Shown here: one piece after another, positions 1 to 12,500 of the stretch | Numbering within the stretch: position 1 is the stretch's first letter | Layout of the letters: each line of letters starts with the position of its first letter | NCBI GenBank assembly: GCA_026929865.2 | Contig: CM049410.1 | Location: 5,787,501 to 5,851,500, forward strand | Length of the DNA stretch: 64,000 bases | Source: Hyperoplus lanceolatus | Taxonomy: Eukaryota > Chordata > Actinopteri > Uranoscopiformes > Ammodytidae | Direction of reading: 5' to 3' | Notes under the pieces: model-generated | The model's input: the letters and a program-made list of their open reading frames with translations, nothing else | What the model was told of the DNA's origin: nothing | Database searches by the model: none | Translations under genes and position numbers: made by a program

Positions 1-197
1 CACATCCTTCCTACAGTATTGTATGTAATATGTATAACTTGCATACTTGCAAAAGTATTCATACCCCTCGCAATTTTCCACATGTTGTCACGTTACAATC
101 ACACATACACATTTATTTTATTGGGATTTCATGTGATAGACCAACACAAAGTGGTGCATAATTGCAAAGTGGAATGAAAATTAAACATGGTTTTACT

Positions 198-296
<99 letters not shown>

Positions 297-550
297 CTGT
301 AAAGTGTGAAAAAATACCTATTGCTGTAATTTCAGCTGCATGTCGTTTGGGGTTTGTCTATACCAGCTTTGCACATTTAGAGATTGATTTGTGCCCATTT
401 ATTTTTGCAAAATAGTTTGGGTCTCATCTGACTGCTGTGTATGCTGTATGCATGGCTTGTGGCAAGGGTTGTAGGAAGGTGCTATGTTCAGATGAGACCA
501 AAATTGAAGTTTTGGCCTGAATGCAAAATGCAATGTGTTGCAGAAAACTA
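1..550 (+). mobile_element. Decayed Tc1/mariner-like element, 5' part
   Basis: From about position 50 the sequence carries a fish Tc1-type subterminal region (a 'gtattcatacccct' motif, then 'gggatttcatgtgatagacc'). Around 485-560 lies a short in-frame relic of transposase on the plus strand with a 'SDETKIE' core. The interior is interrupted by a long TA repeat. I see no intact transposase and no partner terminal repeat, so this is an old non-functional fragment. The remaining bases up to the zinc-finger gene show nothing recognisable. Confidence 0.6.
203..291. repeat. (TA)n microsatellite
   Basis: An almost pure run of TA dinucleotides inside the decayed Tc1 element. It probably grew from an AT-rich internal stretch of that element. 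Confidence 0.95.
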
Positions 551-916
551 GCACTTAAAAAGGAAATAAACTGGCTTTCCAACGATATTTACATGTATTG
601 CCAAGAAGCTTTGTTACAACAAATAAATACTCGACCTGGTCGACCAAACACAAATTGCCTTACTTATTGTGCTATGTTTATACGTGGACGGAAACATGAA
701 CAGTTTTGCAGAAATGGAAAAAACTCGGGAGTGAATCATCGTCTTCATTATACGATCTTTGTAGTGACAGTCACATCACGTGTCGAAGGTTTGCTTCTGC
801 TCATGCTCAGCTTGATGCTTGGTGGTACTATGGACCTATTCTAAGTTTGGTGCTCTTTATCTTAGGGACATTATCATTGCTTTATTTCACTGAGTGTGTA
901 AGCATATGCCACCACG

Positions 917-3900
917 ATGTTTCAGTTGAGGTCCTTCATCCATCAGCGGTTGTTTGCTGCGGCGGAGGAGATCCTCGGAGAGGTGGAGAAAACCATCACG
1001 TTAGCTCTGTGCGACAGTCTGCGTCTAGACCCGGACTCCCTGCTCAAGAAAAAAGGTTTGGGTTTCTGGTAGCTCTAATCTTATGTGATGAGTTACCATT
1101 GTCAAGGGATACTGGATTCTAAAGTAAGGCTGCAAATGAATGGCTGCATAATCTTCATCATCGATTTAAGGGCTCTAACGGCCTTTTTGTTAGCTTATAG
1201 ACCCCTTTGTTTACAACGAGCATGTCTATGTTCCCACGGCCCGATGGTCCCACATTTCAAGTAGTCTAACTATATAAAATAATGTGGGACCAATGGGCTG
1301 TGGGACATAGGGATGACCTCTGTTTACATAGCCTACCATTTGTTAGAATACCAGTTTACAGAGAGTAGGATTTGTAGGCCTATGTAGCCTACTGGCATTT
1401 TTTCAGCAAACACGTTGGTCAGGGATATTCACAGATTTTAACAAAAAGTGATTTTGACAACATAAGCTTTCTCCAGAATCGCCAGCTCCACCTTTAATCT
1501 GATGAATATTTTATTGATCCATAGTTTGGTTAGTAAAATGTCAATGGGGAAAAGTAAAAAACGTCAGTTATTCATTTTCTGGATCTAGTTTCACAGAATC
1601 CGTTTTTGCAACCCAAAGTCCAACCCCCATATATTTTCTGTTAAATTTTTTAAAAAAATCACATACATAGCCTAGGCCTACATACATACATATATCAGAG
1701 ATGCTGTAAATATAGTGATCTTTGTACTTAACAAAATTAATTTAAAGGTGCAGTGTGTAATATGACATCATCAAGAAAATTCTACAAAGTTCTAGAATGC
1801 AACACTCCCTGGGTAACCCCACACCTTTAGAATAATAACAGAAGCTACAGTGGCCTTCAAGGACAAGAACAATTCTAAGTTTTAAACAATGCACCTGATG
1901 ACATTCCAACTATGACACTTTCAAGATGGCGGCACTAGGCCTTGGTCCAAAATATGCAGAAATATGGACATATACGTGACCCTTTCTAAGGGAAAAAATA
2001 ATAATTAAAAAAAAAAATCAGCTATTATGCACTAAATTAAATGTACTTATGGGTATAATTTTTTCTTTTGGCATTTAAAAAAAAATGTTAAGCTTTGTTG
2101 AAAGTGTAGAGATTGAAATGGGGCAGAGAGGGGAGTGACATGCAGAGAACGACCGCGGGCCTTAAGCGCTCTGAGTGAGAGAAGAGCGCTATATAAATCA
2201 AATGTATTATTATTATTATTATTATTATATTACCAACTGAGCTAAGGGCGCCCCGTACTTATGGATATTATAATTACTTTCTACAAAATCTGCTAGGAAA
2301 TAAAACCCAAAATTCTACACACTGCAGGTTTAAAGATGATCTGAGTGTTGTAGATTAATTCAATACTGACTTTATCCATTAAAGGAGCTGTAAGCGGAAT
2401 GGTTCTTTTAGCTAACTTCCTGTCAGTTACTGCAGTTAGCAGTCCCCTCGCTCGTCCCTACGTCACCACATTAATGCATTGTGGTCTTCAAGCAGCAAGT
2501 TATCTAGCATCATCTCGGATCCATAAGTGTGATAAAACCGGATAAAACATGATAAAAACCATCAAAACAGACATTGGGAAGGATTTTTACCTGCTCCGCC
2601 ATTGTAGGCGCATACACATTCACCCATCTGTTGCTCTGGCATGCACCGGCAGTGAGACCATGGAGTGTATATACTATATATGAGTGAGACGAGTGACGCC
2701 TTGTAGCGTTCGGTCTCCTGATTGGATAAAAAATCGGGATACTACAACATTTTAATTGGGCTATTACTGCAAATCAGAATGACTTGGAGACCTGTGATAT
2801 GACGTCCACACTCTGTTGAAGTGATTGCTGTAGGAATATGGAGTGATATAACACATATATTAACACAAATAAACCACTCACTTCACCTTTAATTGTCAGG
2901 TAAAGTAGTTTATAATTGAGTGACTTCTGCTTCCATCTCCTGTTGTAGCTACTGAACCTCCACTGACCAACACTACTGCTGCTGCTGTGCCCAGAGAGGA
3001 GACCTCAACACAACCCTTGATCCAAGAAGAGTGGAACCTGGATACGCCTGAGGCCTCGAGCCTTTCTCAAACCATTACAGATCCAGGAAACAGCAGTGGG
3101 AACCAGTGCTCGGTTCATATCAACTTCAAGGTAAAAGAGGAACCGGAGGAGGAACTTGTGGATGACGGTCAAATACAGGAGATCATTCTTCACTCTCCTG
3201 AATCTGTGAAAGAAGAGAGAGATCAGCCAGAAACGCAAACCTACAATGAACTGCAGGCTGTTTCTTCAGACTTCTCTGAGGCAGAGAGTGAGGACAACAG
3301 TGATGAGGAGTGGATGCAGAGAAAAGGGACGCAGAAAAAGACAAGGAGACAGAAAGGGAAGGCTCCGCAAAGACAAACTGAAAGAGGGAAAGAAAAGGTC
3401 CAGGCACCTCTGCCTGACAGAGAGTCTTCTGCCAGAAGTCAAAGGGACTGCAGGGCTTGTCCTGTGTGTGGAAAGGTTTTCCTTTACATCTGTCCTTTCA
3501 TGAAGCACCTAAAAACACACAAGAGGATGAGCGAGTCTGTTAAGGAGCTCCTCAGTCATTTGCAGAGAGCTCAAATCAAAGCTTGTAAGGTTTGCGGCAA
3601 GGGGTTCGCCAGCAGGAGCAGCCTTAGGACGCATTCCAAGACACACACAGGGATTAAAGACTTTGAGTGTCCAGACTGCGGGAAAACATTTTTACTGAAA
3701 GAGCATCTGAACAGGCACTCAAGGACTCACACAGGGGAGAAGCCGTTCCACTGTGACATTTGTGGAAAAGCGTTCACTCAGAGTTCCAGCCTCAAGATTC
3801 ACAAGAGGACCCACACAGGGGAGAGGCCGTATCCCTGTGAGACATGTGGGAGACAGTTTTTCACCCTCTGTAAGCTTAACAGACACACTAACGGTAGACC

Positions 3901-4051
3901 AGGAGGAAACCCCTACTCGTGTGACGTTTGTGGAAAAAACTTTTGCCAAAAGGGAAAGCTGGTTCGGCATAAAGGTGCACACACTCTAGGGAGACTTGGA
4001 GGGATAGGTCCACACTGCAGCCATCCCATTTTTTCAGATATCTACAAATAA
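917..4051 (+). CDS. C2H2 zinc-finger protein, two coding exons
   Basis: Predicted sequence-specific DNA-binding nuclear protein of about 413 residues. Exon 1 (917-1055) encodes the N-terminal motif common in teleost zinc-finger families (residues 1-46, with 'FAAAEEILGEVEKTI'). Exon 2 (2949-4051) joins in phase 1 through a TTGTAG acceptor. The middle is acidic and then strongly basic, and carries no KRAB or BTB domain. Fingers start near residue 200: CPVC, CKVC, CPDC, CDIC, CETC and CDVC, with TGEKPF-type linkers between the central ones. The CETC finger lacks a normal second histidine and its linker is altered, so it may not bind zinc. The exon 1 donor (AAG|GTTTGG) is weak. The subfamily cannot be told from sequence alone. 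The intron holds a TTAA-flanked MITE and a SINE fragment. Confidence 0.8.
1227..1310. repeat. Imperfect palindrome, copy 1
   Basis: Arms at 1227-1256 and 1281-1310 are inverted copies, both containing GTCCCACATT and its complement. A related pair of arms occurs at 59811-59845 and 59969-60000, so this is a dispersed short fold-back repeat rather than a local accident. Confidence 0.6.
1746..2329. mobile_element. Non-autonomous TTAA-flanked MITE
   Basis: Terminal inverted repeats begin AGGTGCAGTGTGTA on the left and end TACACACTGCAGGT on the right, each bordered by TTAA. A four-base TTAA duplication is typical of piggyBac-type transposition. There is no coding capacity. It lies in the zinc-finger gene's intron and contains a SINE fragment at 2110-2258. 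A similar right end (cacagtgcaccTTTAA) is seen near 58750. Confidence 0.6.
2110..2258 (-). mobile_element. tRNA-derived SINE fragment, split by another repeat tail
   Basis: The body (gaaatggggcagagagggga, then acgaccgcggg) matches the SINE at 52345-52507. Its tRNA-like head (ttaccaactgagcta on this strand) follows at 2230-2250. About 70 bases ending in (TAT)n with 'gcgctatataaat', a LINE/SINE tail motif, replace the B-box part between them. It is therefore a broken or chimaeric copy. Confidence 0.6.
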
Positions 4052-4189
4052 GGAACTACGTCAGAGGTAACATTTAAAATTTTGTAATTTACAATCCCCC
4101 TTGTTTGCTGATCACACTGCTCCATCCACGCAGCATTTTAAGGAGTCCTCGGAGAGCGAATTAGAAATAAAAATTTCAGAAGCGACTTA

Positions 4190-4905
4190 GGCTAAGTGTC
4201 TACGCTGCATACACTCTTGCTCGATCAACTTGAGGCACCAACTAATTCAATATAAGGTTGTACATCGGCTCCACTATTCCAGTAAGGGATGGTTATCACT
4301 AAAAAAATTATCCTTAAGGTTTGGAATACAGGAGATAGCCCCCTGCTTTGATATGTGGCTCATGGATTTCCCTAGCACTCTATATATGGAGAAAATCCAT
4401 TATGAATGATCAGGGAAAGCAGAAAAATTTAAGCAGATATTGGCGGCCTTTCCTAGACTATATAGCAGCGCTGAAGTGACCTTCATGACACCTTTTTGAC
4501 TTTTTATTTGTTTGCTTAACATTTACCTTTTTAGTTTTAAACAATGTCTTAGAAACCTGTTAAGTAGAGTATGCCATGTTGGTTTATTTTACATTGTCTT
4601 TTGTTTGTGTGTTCACTTTTACAGTTGTGTGTTTTTGTTCTTTAGACAAAAAAATCTAAAAATAAAGTAGCCTATAGGCCTATATAGAAACTTTGGACTT
4701 TTTAAAACATTTTACTTAGATATATATTTTATTTATACATATATTGCTGATACCATTGACCATTGATAATGTTGTGTTTTAAATATTTTCTTCATATTGA
4801 TATAAATATCAATATTTTGTACCGTGCAACTGGAGGACTGCTCCAAACAAAATGTCGTTGTCTTGTACAATGACAATAAAGTTCTATTCTATTCTAGAAA
4901 AAGCC
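4190..4905 (+). mobile_element. 3' fragment of an L1-like LINE
   Basis: Translating the plus strand near 4200-4290 gives a broken reverse-transcriptase C-terminal motif ('LIQYKVVHRLHYS'), recognisable from fish L1-clade elements. It is followed by frameshifted sequence and an A/T-rich tail with 'tacaatgacaataaag' near 4866, then a short ttcta repeat. The copy is 5' truncated and dead. It lies just after the zinc-finger stop codon and may supply that gene's 3'UTR. Confidence 0.5.
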
Positions 4906-5900
4906 TTGGATATTTGATTTAAGCTGGTGAGAAACTGGCGCGAAAACAAAAGTGTTTTGTTTTATATTTTTGTTATAGGCCTATGTATTTGCGAATTTTA
5001 CCAACTTGTTATGTATCTGCCTGCATATTGAAACATTTTAAGGATTTGAATAGACGTAAAAAGCCGAAGCTATCAATAGCAATTTAATGCTGTCTGTAAT
5101 ATATTTGGATCAGCAACTTGTTAGCACACTGAGCCAGCAGGTGGCAGCAGACAGGATCAGGTTAAAGCACAATGCTCACATTGTCACTAACATTAGGCCT
5201 ATAGGAAATACTTAGAAGTCATCTACTTTCACATCATGTTTTTAAGAAACACTTTCACACACCCTCCTACATCTTTATTAGAAGGATCTCTATTGCAAAC
5301 TATAAAACCGAAGCTTTTTTTTGTTTGTTTAAGCATCTGGGAATCCATGTGTGTAGCCTAGGTTACACTTGCCCTGTAAAATGCTGGGCTAGCCAGCAGA
5401 TAAATGTCAGGTCACAAAAGGTCAGTGTTATGTCTGGACTGCTATGCTCCCGGCTGGAAAGGACTTTGAGCAGGAGACAAAAAATAATCCGTGCACATCC
5501 CAAAAGCCAGCTGTTGTCCTCTCTTTACCTCTGCCCACTCTAAATGCTTTCATTTGTATACCATGTAGCACACAAACTCAGTGAACACGATCCCAGTCCA
5601 TTCTATTGTTTAACAACTGAGCAAAATCAAATGAGATACAATGATACATAAATACATACATAATGTAATTCGAGGGGTAATCTGCTGCCTACTTAAAACA
5701 TGATTTAAAAAAAAGAAATATGATTCAGGCTTTTTAAGTGAGATAGTGACAGTCTGGTGTGATTTTGCAGGTCGTTACATTACATAACCGCGTGCAGGAC
5801 TGCGGTGTGTCAGACGGGGAGAGTGTGTTGTGACGCTGCACGTAGAGAGGAGTCGCTCTCTGACTGTCATCTCATCAACTCTTGGCCTCTCGAGTCTAAT
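4906..5900. other. Intergenic, zinc-finger gene to tex2
   Basis: No gene, RNA or clear repeat is recognised. The G+C content rises after about 5760 towards the presumed tex2 promoter. Confidence 0.5.
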
Positions 5901-5949
5901 CTGGATTAGAGCTCCGTCCGTCTCCTCCTGCAGCCAGGACTCCAGTAAT

Positions 5950-6311
5950 CACATTATTCTGCATTGGCTTGACGCCTCCCTCCCTCCCGGGGAGCGCAGC
6001 GGAAGGAAACGAGCGATGTCAAAACGGTGGCGGCGTCGCAGCTGAGTCGCGTTTCTTCTCGAAGCCGACCAGAACTGCACGTTTGGGCGATTTTCTGTGG
6101 TTAAGCAAGCGGCGCAGGATCCGCGTAAAGTTGAACAGATGTTTTGCTGAATAGTGTGTCGGCGGCTGCTGGCCTGCTGGTGCGTGCGGCACACACGGCA
6201 CTCTGCAGCATCCAGACTGATCACTGCAGCGCGCACCCGTAGCACAATTTGTGCGCAAAGCTCTGCCGCGGACACCACCGGGAGCAGCTTGTCCAAACGT
6301 GCCAGATTCAG
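5950..6311 (+). promoter_or_regulatory. tex2: tex2 promoter and non-coding first exon (3' edge 6311)
   Basis: A CpG-rich island-like stretch ends in a strong splice donor, CAG|GTAAGA, at 6311/6312. The next coding acceptor on this strand is at 9429/9430 (TTTCCAG), giving a 5'UTR intron of about 3.1 kb. The transcription start cannot be fixed from sequence, so only the 3' edge is well supported. The intron 6312-9429 shows no recognised gene or transposon apart from a short TG run near 8236. Confidence 0.55.
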
Positions 6312-9300
6312 GTAAGAATAGTTTTTCCCTCTGTAAAGTGCGTCAGTCCCCACTGTAGAAAAAGCTGCTTTTTTTCTACAAATGTCAGATTTTTTTTTGG
6401 TTTACAGGTGCGGACAGAAAGAGGTCAGAACAACACAGTGATGAGCTAGGCTGTTCCTGAAATTGCGTTACCGGTCAAAAGTTTAAAATGTACAATAGGG
6501 ATTATTTTCGATGCTCCTTGTGATGGTTTAGGCTCCATAGACGAGCCAGACTCTTTTAGCCCATGGAGATGTCTCCTGAACGGTTTTTCTTAACGAGATG
6601 AAGTAGGGCTTCAGAAACACTGATCATGTGATACCCAGACAAACACACAGCACCGCAATGTGCCAAATGTGTCAGTTATGAGGGTCAAGTGGTAGTTTGA
6701 GCACAGGATTAAGCACACTAACCTAATGCCATTAAAATAAACGGCCTGGGTGCAAATGCAGTCCTAACCTGTTCTCATAACAGCACTAAAACTGGGTTTT
6801 CATGAACTTTTATTTCATCCCATCGTCCTTGTTTAAACAGGATACAGTGAGGACAGAGAACAAAAGCAATTTCAGTTTTCTGTGGACAGAATTTAGATCT
6901 AATGCCGCACATCATGGCTACAGTACTGTATATTGGGATTTTTGTAATTTTTATATCGCTTTTTATATTTCACTTTTCAACGATCCATACATTCATTAAA
7001 CACACCTGTCCCATCATAAGCAAATACACAGGATGTGATATCAGTTAACTTCCCCATGTGCCATTTTCATGAGCACCTTAAGAGAAAGTGGTGTGCATGT
7101 CAGAGGCCACTTATACACTGGCTTTGTCAAGAGGGTTTTGAGCTTTTTGTTTATTGAAAATATCAGGTAGCCAGAGATAGGCTACCTATACATGGAGCTG
7201 CTCAGCTGCCTCTCTGTTGTTATAAATAGTATCTCGCAACCACAACCGGCCTTTTACTTTGCTTTACGTTGTGATGTCAAAGTCTGTGGTCATGCACATT
7301 CTGGTGACATCAAAAGAGAAGGGACCTAGATCGGAAACAGTAGATATGATTGATTAGTTAATCTATATTTATTCAATTTTATTTTATTGGGAAATGAATA
7401 TCTTTGGGGCTTTAACCTTGGGTTAAACGATATAAGGCAATTGCATTACGTTCAAATTACACTTACAAATATTACAAATTGTGACGGGCATCTTCTTTTT
7501 GACATGTATAGCGGATTGGTCTACTGATTGAGATAAAATAACATAATCAGCAAAAACCTTTTGCCTTTTGTTTCTCTTGCCTCAAAACTAAACAACTTGG
7601 GTTCTAGGCTTGACTTTTCGTCCATCTTGCTCCCGCAGAAGTTCTTCCCCAGTCCTGACTGGAAAATTGCCAAAATCCCTGCTGACTCCGTTATTCAACA
7701 GAGCAGCAAAGGGGTTTCCTCTCCCTGTCAGCAAGGACTGACCCAAACCGACTCCAGAGCATCGATTGATTAGGGTAATGCAGGGCTGTCTGGGTCAGCT
7801 TAAGCACTGGCAGAGCAGCACTTTTGTTTTATTGGTCCTGACAAACAGCACTGGCAGGTTGGTGGGTGCTGAAATAAATAATTCTCCTCATAAAGATGGT
7901 GCGGACTGGAGTGAAGAGATTAGAGCCAGTGGGAATGTTCAAATCATGCGAGCAAAATAATAACAGAATCTAGCCTTGAAAAAAAAAAATAATTTTATCA
8001 GTAATAGGATTTATGATAAACAGATACATTACCATAAGAAGTGTCACTACTGTTACATGTTCTGCATCTGAGTGGCAGGAATTTTTGTTTGTGACAAGAC
8101 TAACGCCTTCTGTTTGGTGTTTGTGTGAGGACATTTGCTGCAACAGTTGCTCTCTGAATAAGGAGATCAAAAGAAACAAACATGTGCCAACTTGCCAAAA
8201 CAGGGACAAAAAAGTAGAAAGACAAAAAAATAGGATGTGTGTGTGTGTGTGTCAGAAGTAAACAATAATGGCTCTGCAAACTGATTGTCCATTCATTCAC
8301 GTGTCTTCATTTCCTGCCCTAAAAGCCTCTTTTAATGTGGAGGATTGCCGCTGAACCCCCTGCCTGTAGTGAAACATGTCAGTGATAACCACATTCGAAC
8401 GAGCTGTGGAGATAGATGCGTGTGCTCTCAAAGACCTGATTTCCTGAGGAATGTCTATTATTTCTTTATTTTTTGAAGGCGTAATTGACAGCAGTTAGGG
8501 TGTGGTAGAAAAAAATGCAGCTTGTTTCCCCTGGTGTGTTCATTGAACAGATAAGCTAGTTGTAACTGAGCCCACTAAGACATCTTATCTCTGAGTTTTA
8601 TCATCGTATGTTGCATGAATAAAGACAACTGGTCTAAATGCAAGATGGAGGTGAAGTCAGTATGCATTGGATAGGTAGCCTATATATTTATATTGAGAAA
8701 TTGATAAAGCCATGTGCGTATTTGTCTGTGCAGGAAATGGCAGTAGTTGCTGTCACAGATTTTGTTCCTGCTTTTAATTTAATCAAACATTTGGTTTAGA
8801 GACGTGAGTTTATGATGAGTTGCTGTTTTTTAATCCCTCGACCATCTGGAAAAATCTGGCCAGGTGACGCATATGTCTGCAGGCAAGTTAACACCGGAAA
8901 AGAAAGCTGCATGATTACTTAGAATGATGGGATAAGAAGACCATCTTTGTATGTTCCGGGCATCTTTCACTACTCGGATAATGTGTCAATTATCAAGGGG
9001 CACAAACTGCCCAATTGTCCACGTCCAATGAATTGGATTATTCCATTTAATTTGGGATTAGCTGTAACTGTAGGATTAACGTCCCTGCTAAAGACTTGAT
9101 TCTAGAAGCAAAGCACTCATACACCACACACTGTATCTCAGACTTCATATGTATTGACAGCTCACACGGAGTGAAACGCGCACAGTTCCATGCCATGCAG
9201 GGGAACTGATGAAAAAGCATAGTGAAGATTATAAAGAAAGGTTGAGAGGTGAAAGGAGAGAGGAAATCAGAAAAGGCAAGAGAGGAGGGGATGGAAAAAG

Positions 9301-9544
9301 GCAGGTCAGGAGTAGCAGAGAGGCTTAAATGTCATACTGCTGTTGAAAAAAGGGATGAAGGTAAGGGTTTGTTGAAACTCTCCAAACAACCACATTTTAA
9401 CACATGTTCTTTGTTTCTCACATTTCCAGCATCCAACGTACAATTTAAAGAGGATGTTTCAAGTGTACCAGGGCTAGTGCCATGCTTGGTGTCTCCAGTG
9501 ACTGCTGCTACATTCCCACAGTAGCTCCTGGTTGAAAGCCCAGC

Positions 9545-12500
9545 ATGGAGGAGAGCAAGCTCTTCTTTAGCCTAGACCGCCGCGATGAAGGTCCCATCGT
9601 GGCCTTTTCAAAAGACAAGCCCCGTACCAGGGAGAGCCAGCCTGACCTCACCCTGGGGATGGATTTGGACCTGGGCCAGGGCCACCACTCCCAATTCCCC
9701 CTCCTGCATCACTCCCCTTCATCCCCGGGCTCTTTAGCTGATCTTTCGGCGGTGTCGGCAGACCTGCTCGTCGGCACCAACCTGGTCAAATCCTCCTCCA
9801 CAGACCTGGAGGCGAGCGAGAGCAGCTCTCTACGAGGCAAACCTCTGCTCAGCCTGGTCAAGTCCCTGAGCACGGAGATTTCCCGCGGGGTCGAGCCGGA
9901 GGTCAACCTCTCTAAGTCCGACTCCAAGCTGCATTTGCATCCCCGGAAGAAGCTTACCTATCAGAGAATCCCAGAGGTCAAGCCTAGAACGGGAGGACTG
10001 AATGAAAATGACAACTGGGTATCAACACTTTCCGGAAGGCAGCGGGCCTCTTGCCGAGCCCCGGGGCAGCTCGCTGATTGCGGAGCTGGAGGACACACGG
10101 AGGAAGTTCTCTGAGGCCATGCAGGATCCACTTAGCATGCTAAGCAAGATCATGGGCGATGAAAGCTCTGGGAGCCCCAAGCAGGGGAGGGCTTCTGGTC
10201 CCGGAGACTCACCAGCCTCCCAAGGCAGCTGTGGAAGAGACGTGGGCAGTGAAGACGGGGAATTTAAGTGCCGGAGGAGAACTGATGATGAGCACAGAGG
10301 TGTGTGTGACACGCCCATGAGAAGACTCCAACAGGGCTCCTTAAAAAAATCCTCCGTCTCCCCAGAGCGCCCCAGCAGCGACAGCAATTTGGAAATCCGC
10401 ACATACGGAGATATGATTCAGGTAGTGGAGCTCCAGGACGGATCCAGAGGGACACACAATAGAACTTGCATCCAGTCTGGAGTCACATTGCCAGGCAAGT
10501 CGCTGCCCCTTCACTGGCTCTTCCCTGTGGCCCTTCTAGCTTACGGTTTCTTTGTGTTGCCACTGCCCTCCTATGTGACGGGTCTGTCTGTGGGGGTTGC
10601 ATGTGGATTTATGTTGGGTCTGTTGGTGGTGTTCATGTTTGCCCCCCAGCGCTCATCTAACAGTAGAAACAGACGCTCTCGTTTGAGAAAATCCAGGCCC
10701 CTGTACATGGATCCATTGGAGGAAGACCTTGATCCAGAAACCTTTGAGGTAATACATGAGTAATACAATATAAACAAAGGGAAACATTTAAATGTATTTG
10801 GCCTACTCTATTTCTTTGCAGTGCATCAGAAACGTAAGCGTTGCAGAGACATTGAAAGACAACCCGTCAGAAACAACTTGGCCCTTTGTTTTTGTCGGCA
10901 GAATAGCCGAAGTGTTGTCTCAGTTATTACAAGAGTCCAATTAAGTTCCTGCCACTTGATACCTGCAGAAATGTGATCAATTAAACATAGTTCAGCTTTA
11001 ACATGTATTTGTCATCTGTACTATTCAATAAATATCACTAAAAAAACAGGAACACATTTTCTACAGACACAAGCCATTCAAACCATGCTGGCAGAATGAC
11101 CCTAGGGGTGGCAGTGTTGGTAGGGCCTCTACTTAATTTGTTTATAGCCAAATACCTCCTGCCAAAGTTACAAAATTCGCATCGGCTTCACCAGTACTGC
11201 TAATTAGCAAACGTAAGAATGCTAACATGCTTAAGTAGGGTGACCTGACAATCGTAAATATGGTACCCTCTAAACATCAGCATACGTATAAGCATTGCCT
11301 CTGTTGACCATTGTAGCATCCTGATATTAGCATAACCTCAACTCTCTGCTGTGATTTGGCTACATGGAAATGAGATTGGTCTGCAGTGACACAGCAACTT
11401 TAGCATTTAAAGGTTATTTTGATAATGGCTGTCCCAGCACACTTCTTGACAGCTCTGCTGAGAGAGTAGAACATGGCTCCCTCTATAGATGCAGAGTTAG
11501 CAGGTTCAAAAAAGGTTGAGTTTATGAGGATAGATGAGTTACCAACAGCAGGCTGTAGGATGTTTGAAGGACTCGTCCACAGTATTAATCAAGACAGATG
11601 CATTATGCCTTCTCTCGTGTTTCCCCTCCTGCTGAGGAGTATTGTTTATTTGTACCACTCACTGTGGATTTAATTTATCTGAGTAGAGTATATAGAGTGG
11701 TAGACTATAATTGCAAAATACACACCTTTCAATGTAGTTTTGATTCTTAAACGTTCTGGCTGATTTTGGATTGAACACCCTCATAACTTTTCTTCCAGGG
11801 CTGGATGAATGAGACACAGAGCTACGACCCAGAAACCTTCCACCCATCCATCACTAGTTCTGTCCATGTCACCCTGGAGGGCAGCCGGCTGCGTCTGGCA
11901 CACACACCCGCCAACATCCCCCGGTGGGCCTCATTTGATGAGCCGCCCATCGAGGCTGCCTTTTTGCGCTCACGTACTTACCAGCTTGCTAACTGTAAGG
12001 TCAGTATGATTGCGAGAGAAATAAAAATCTAATTTCAGGGTCCCAGCAGAGCAGACATGTCCCTCAGAGGGGAGCAAAAGAGAGTGGCAAGGTGACCTTT
12101 CCCACAGAACTCTTCACTCTCATCTCTCCACACCCATATTGTCATCTAACACGGAGGTGACAGACCAGAAGGATTACTACAGAAGTGATGATGCTCTGGG
12201 TGAACTTGACCCGGCAACTGTCCCATTGGTATTTTGAGGCAGGCTCAGTAGCTTCCAATAGGGTAATATAATAACACTAGTCTAATCAAAGTGGAGAGCC
12301 CTTTGGCAATGGAGAACTGTCAACACAATACATGCCTGTGTCAGCCTCGCAGAAAGAAAAAAATAGTGATAAATAGAAAATGACATCTTTCTGTTATCAA
12401 TGCATTCTGTCCTTCTCTACCCTAGGTGTCTCTGTTGCCTCTTGGTTTGGCTCGTAAGAGGGTGTGGAACAAAAAATACCCCATCTGCCTCACTCTGGCT

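Noticed and set aside
5949-6353. 134-codon minus-strand ORF over the tex2 first exon
   Set aside because: GC-rich promoter/5'UTR sequence is low in stop codons. There is no conserved protein and it is antisense to the exon with a clear donor.
7561-7773. 70-codon ORF in tex2 intron 1
   Set aside because: No recognisable protein, no supporting start context and no splice link to the Tex2 frame. Its length is within chance.
10019-10086. A 68-base mini-intron to explain the tex2 frame break
   Set aside because: Its length leaves the wrong frame, it would delete sequence that looks like Tex2, and no other GT-AG pair nearby fits.
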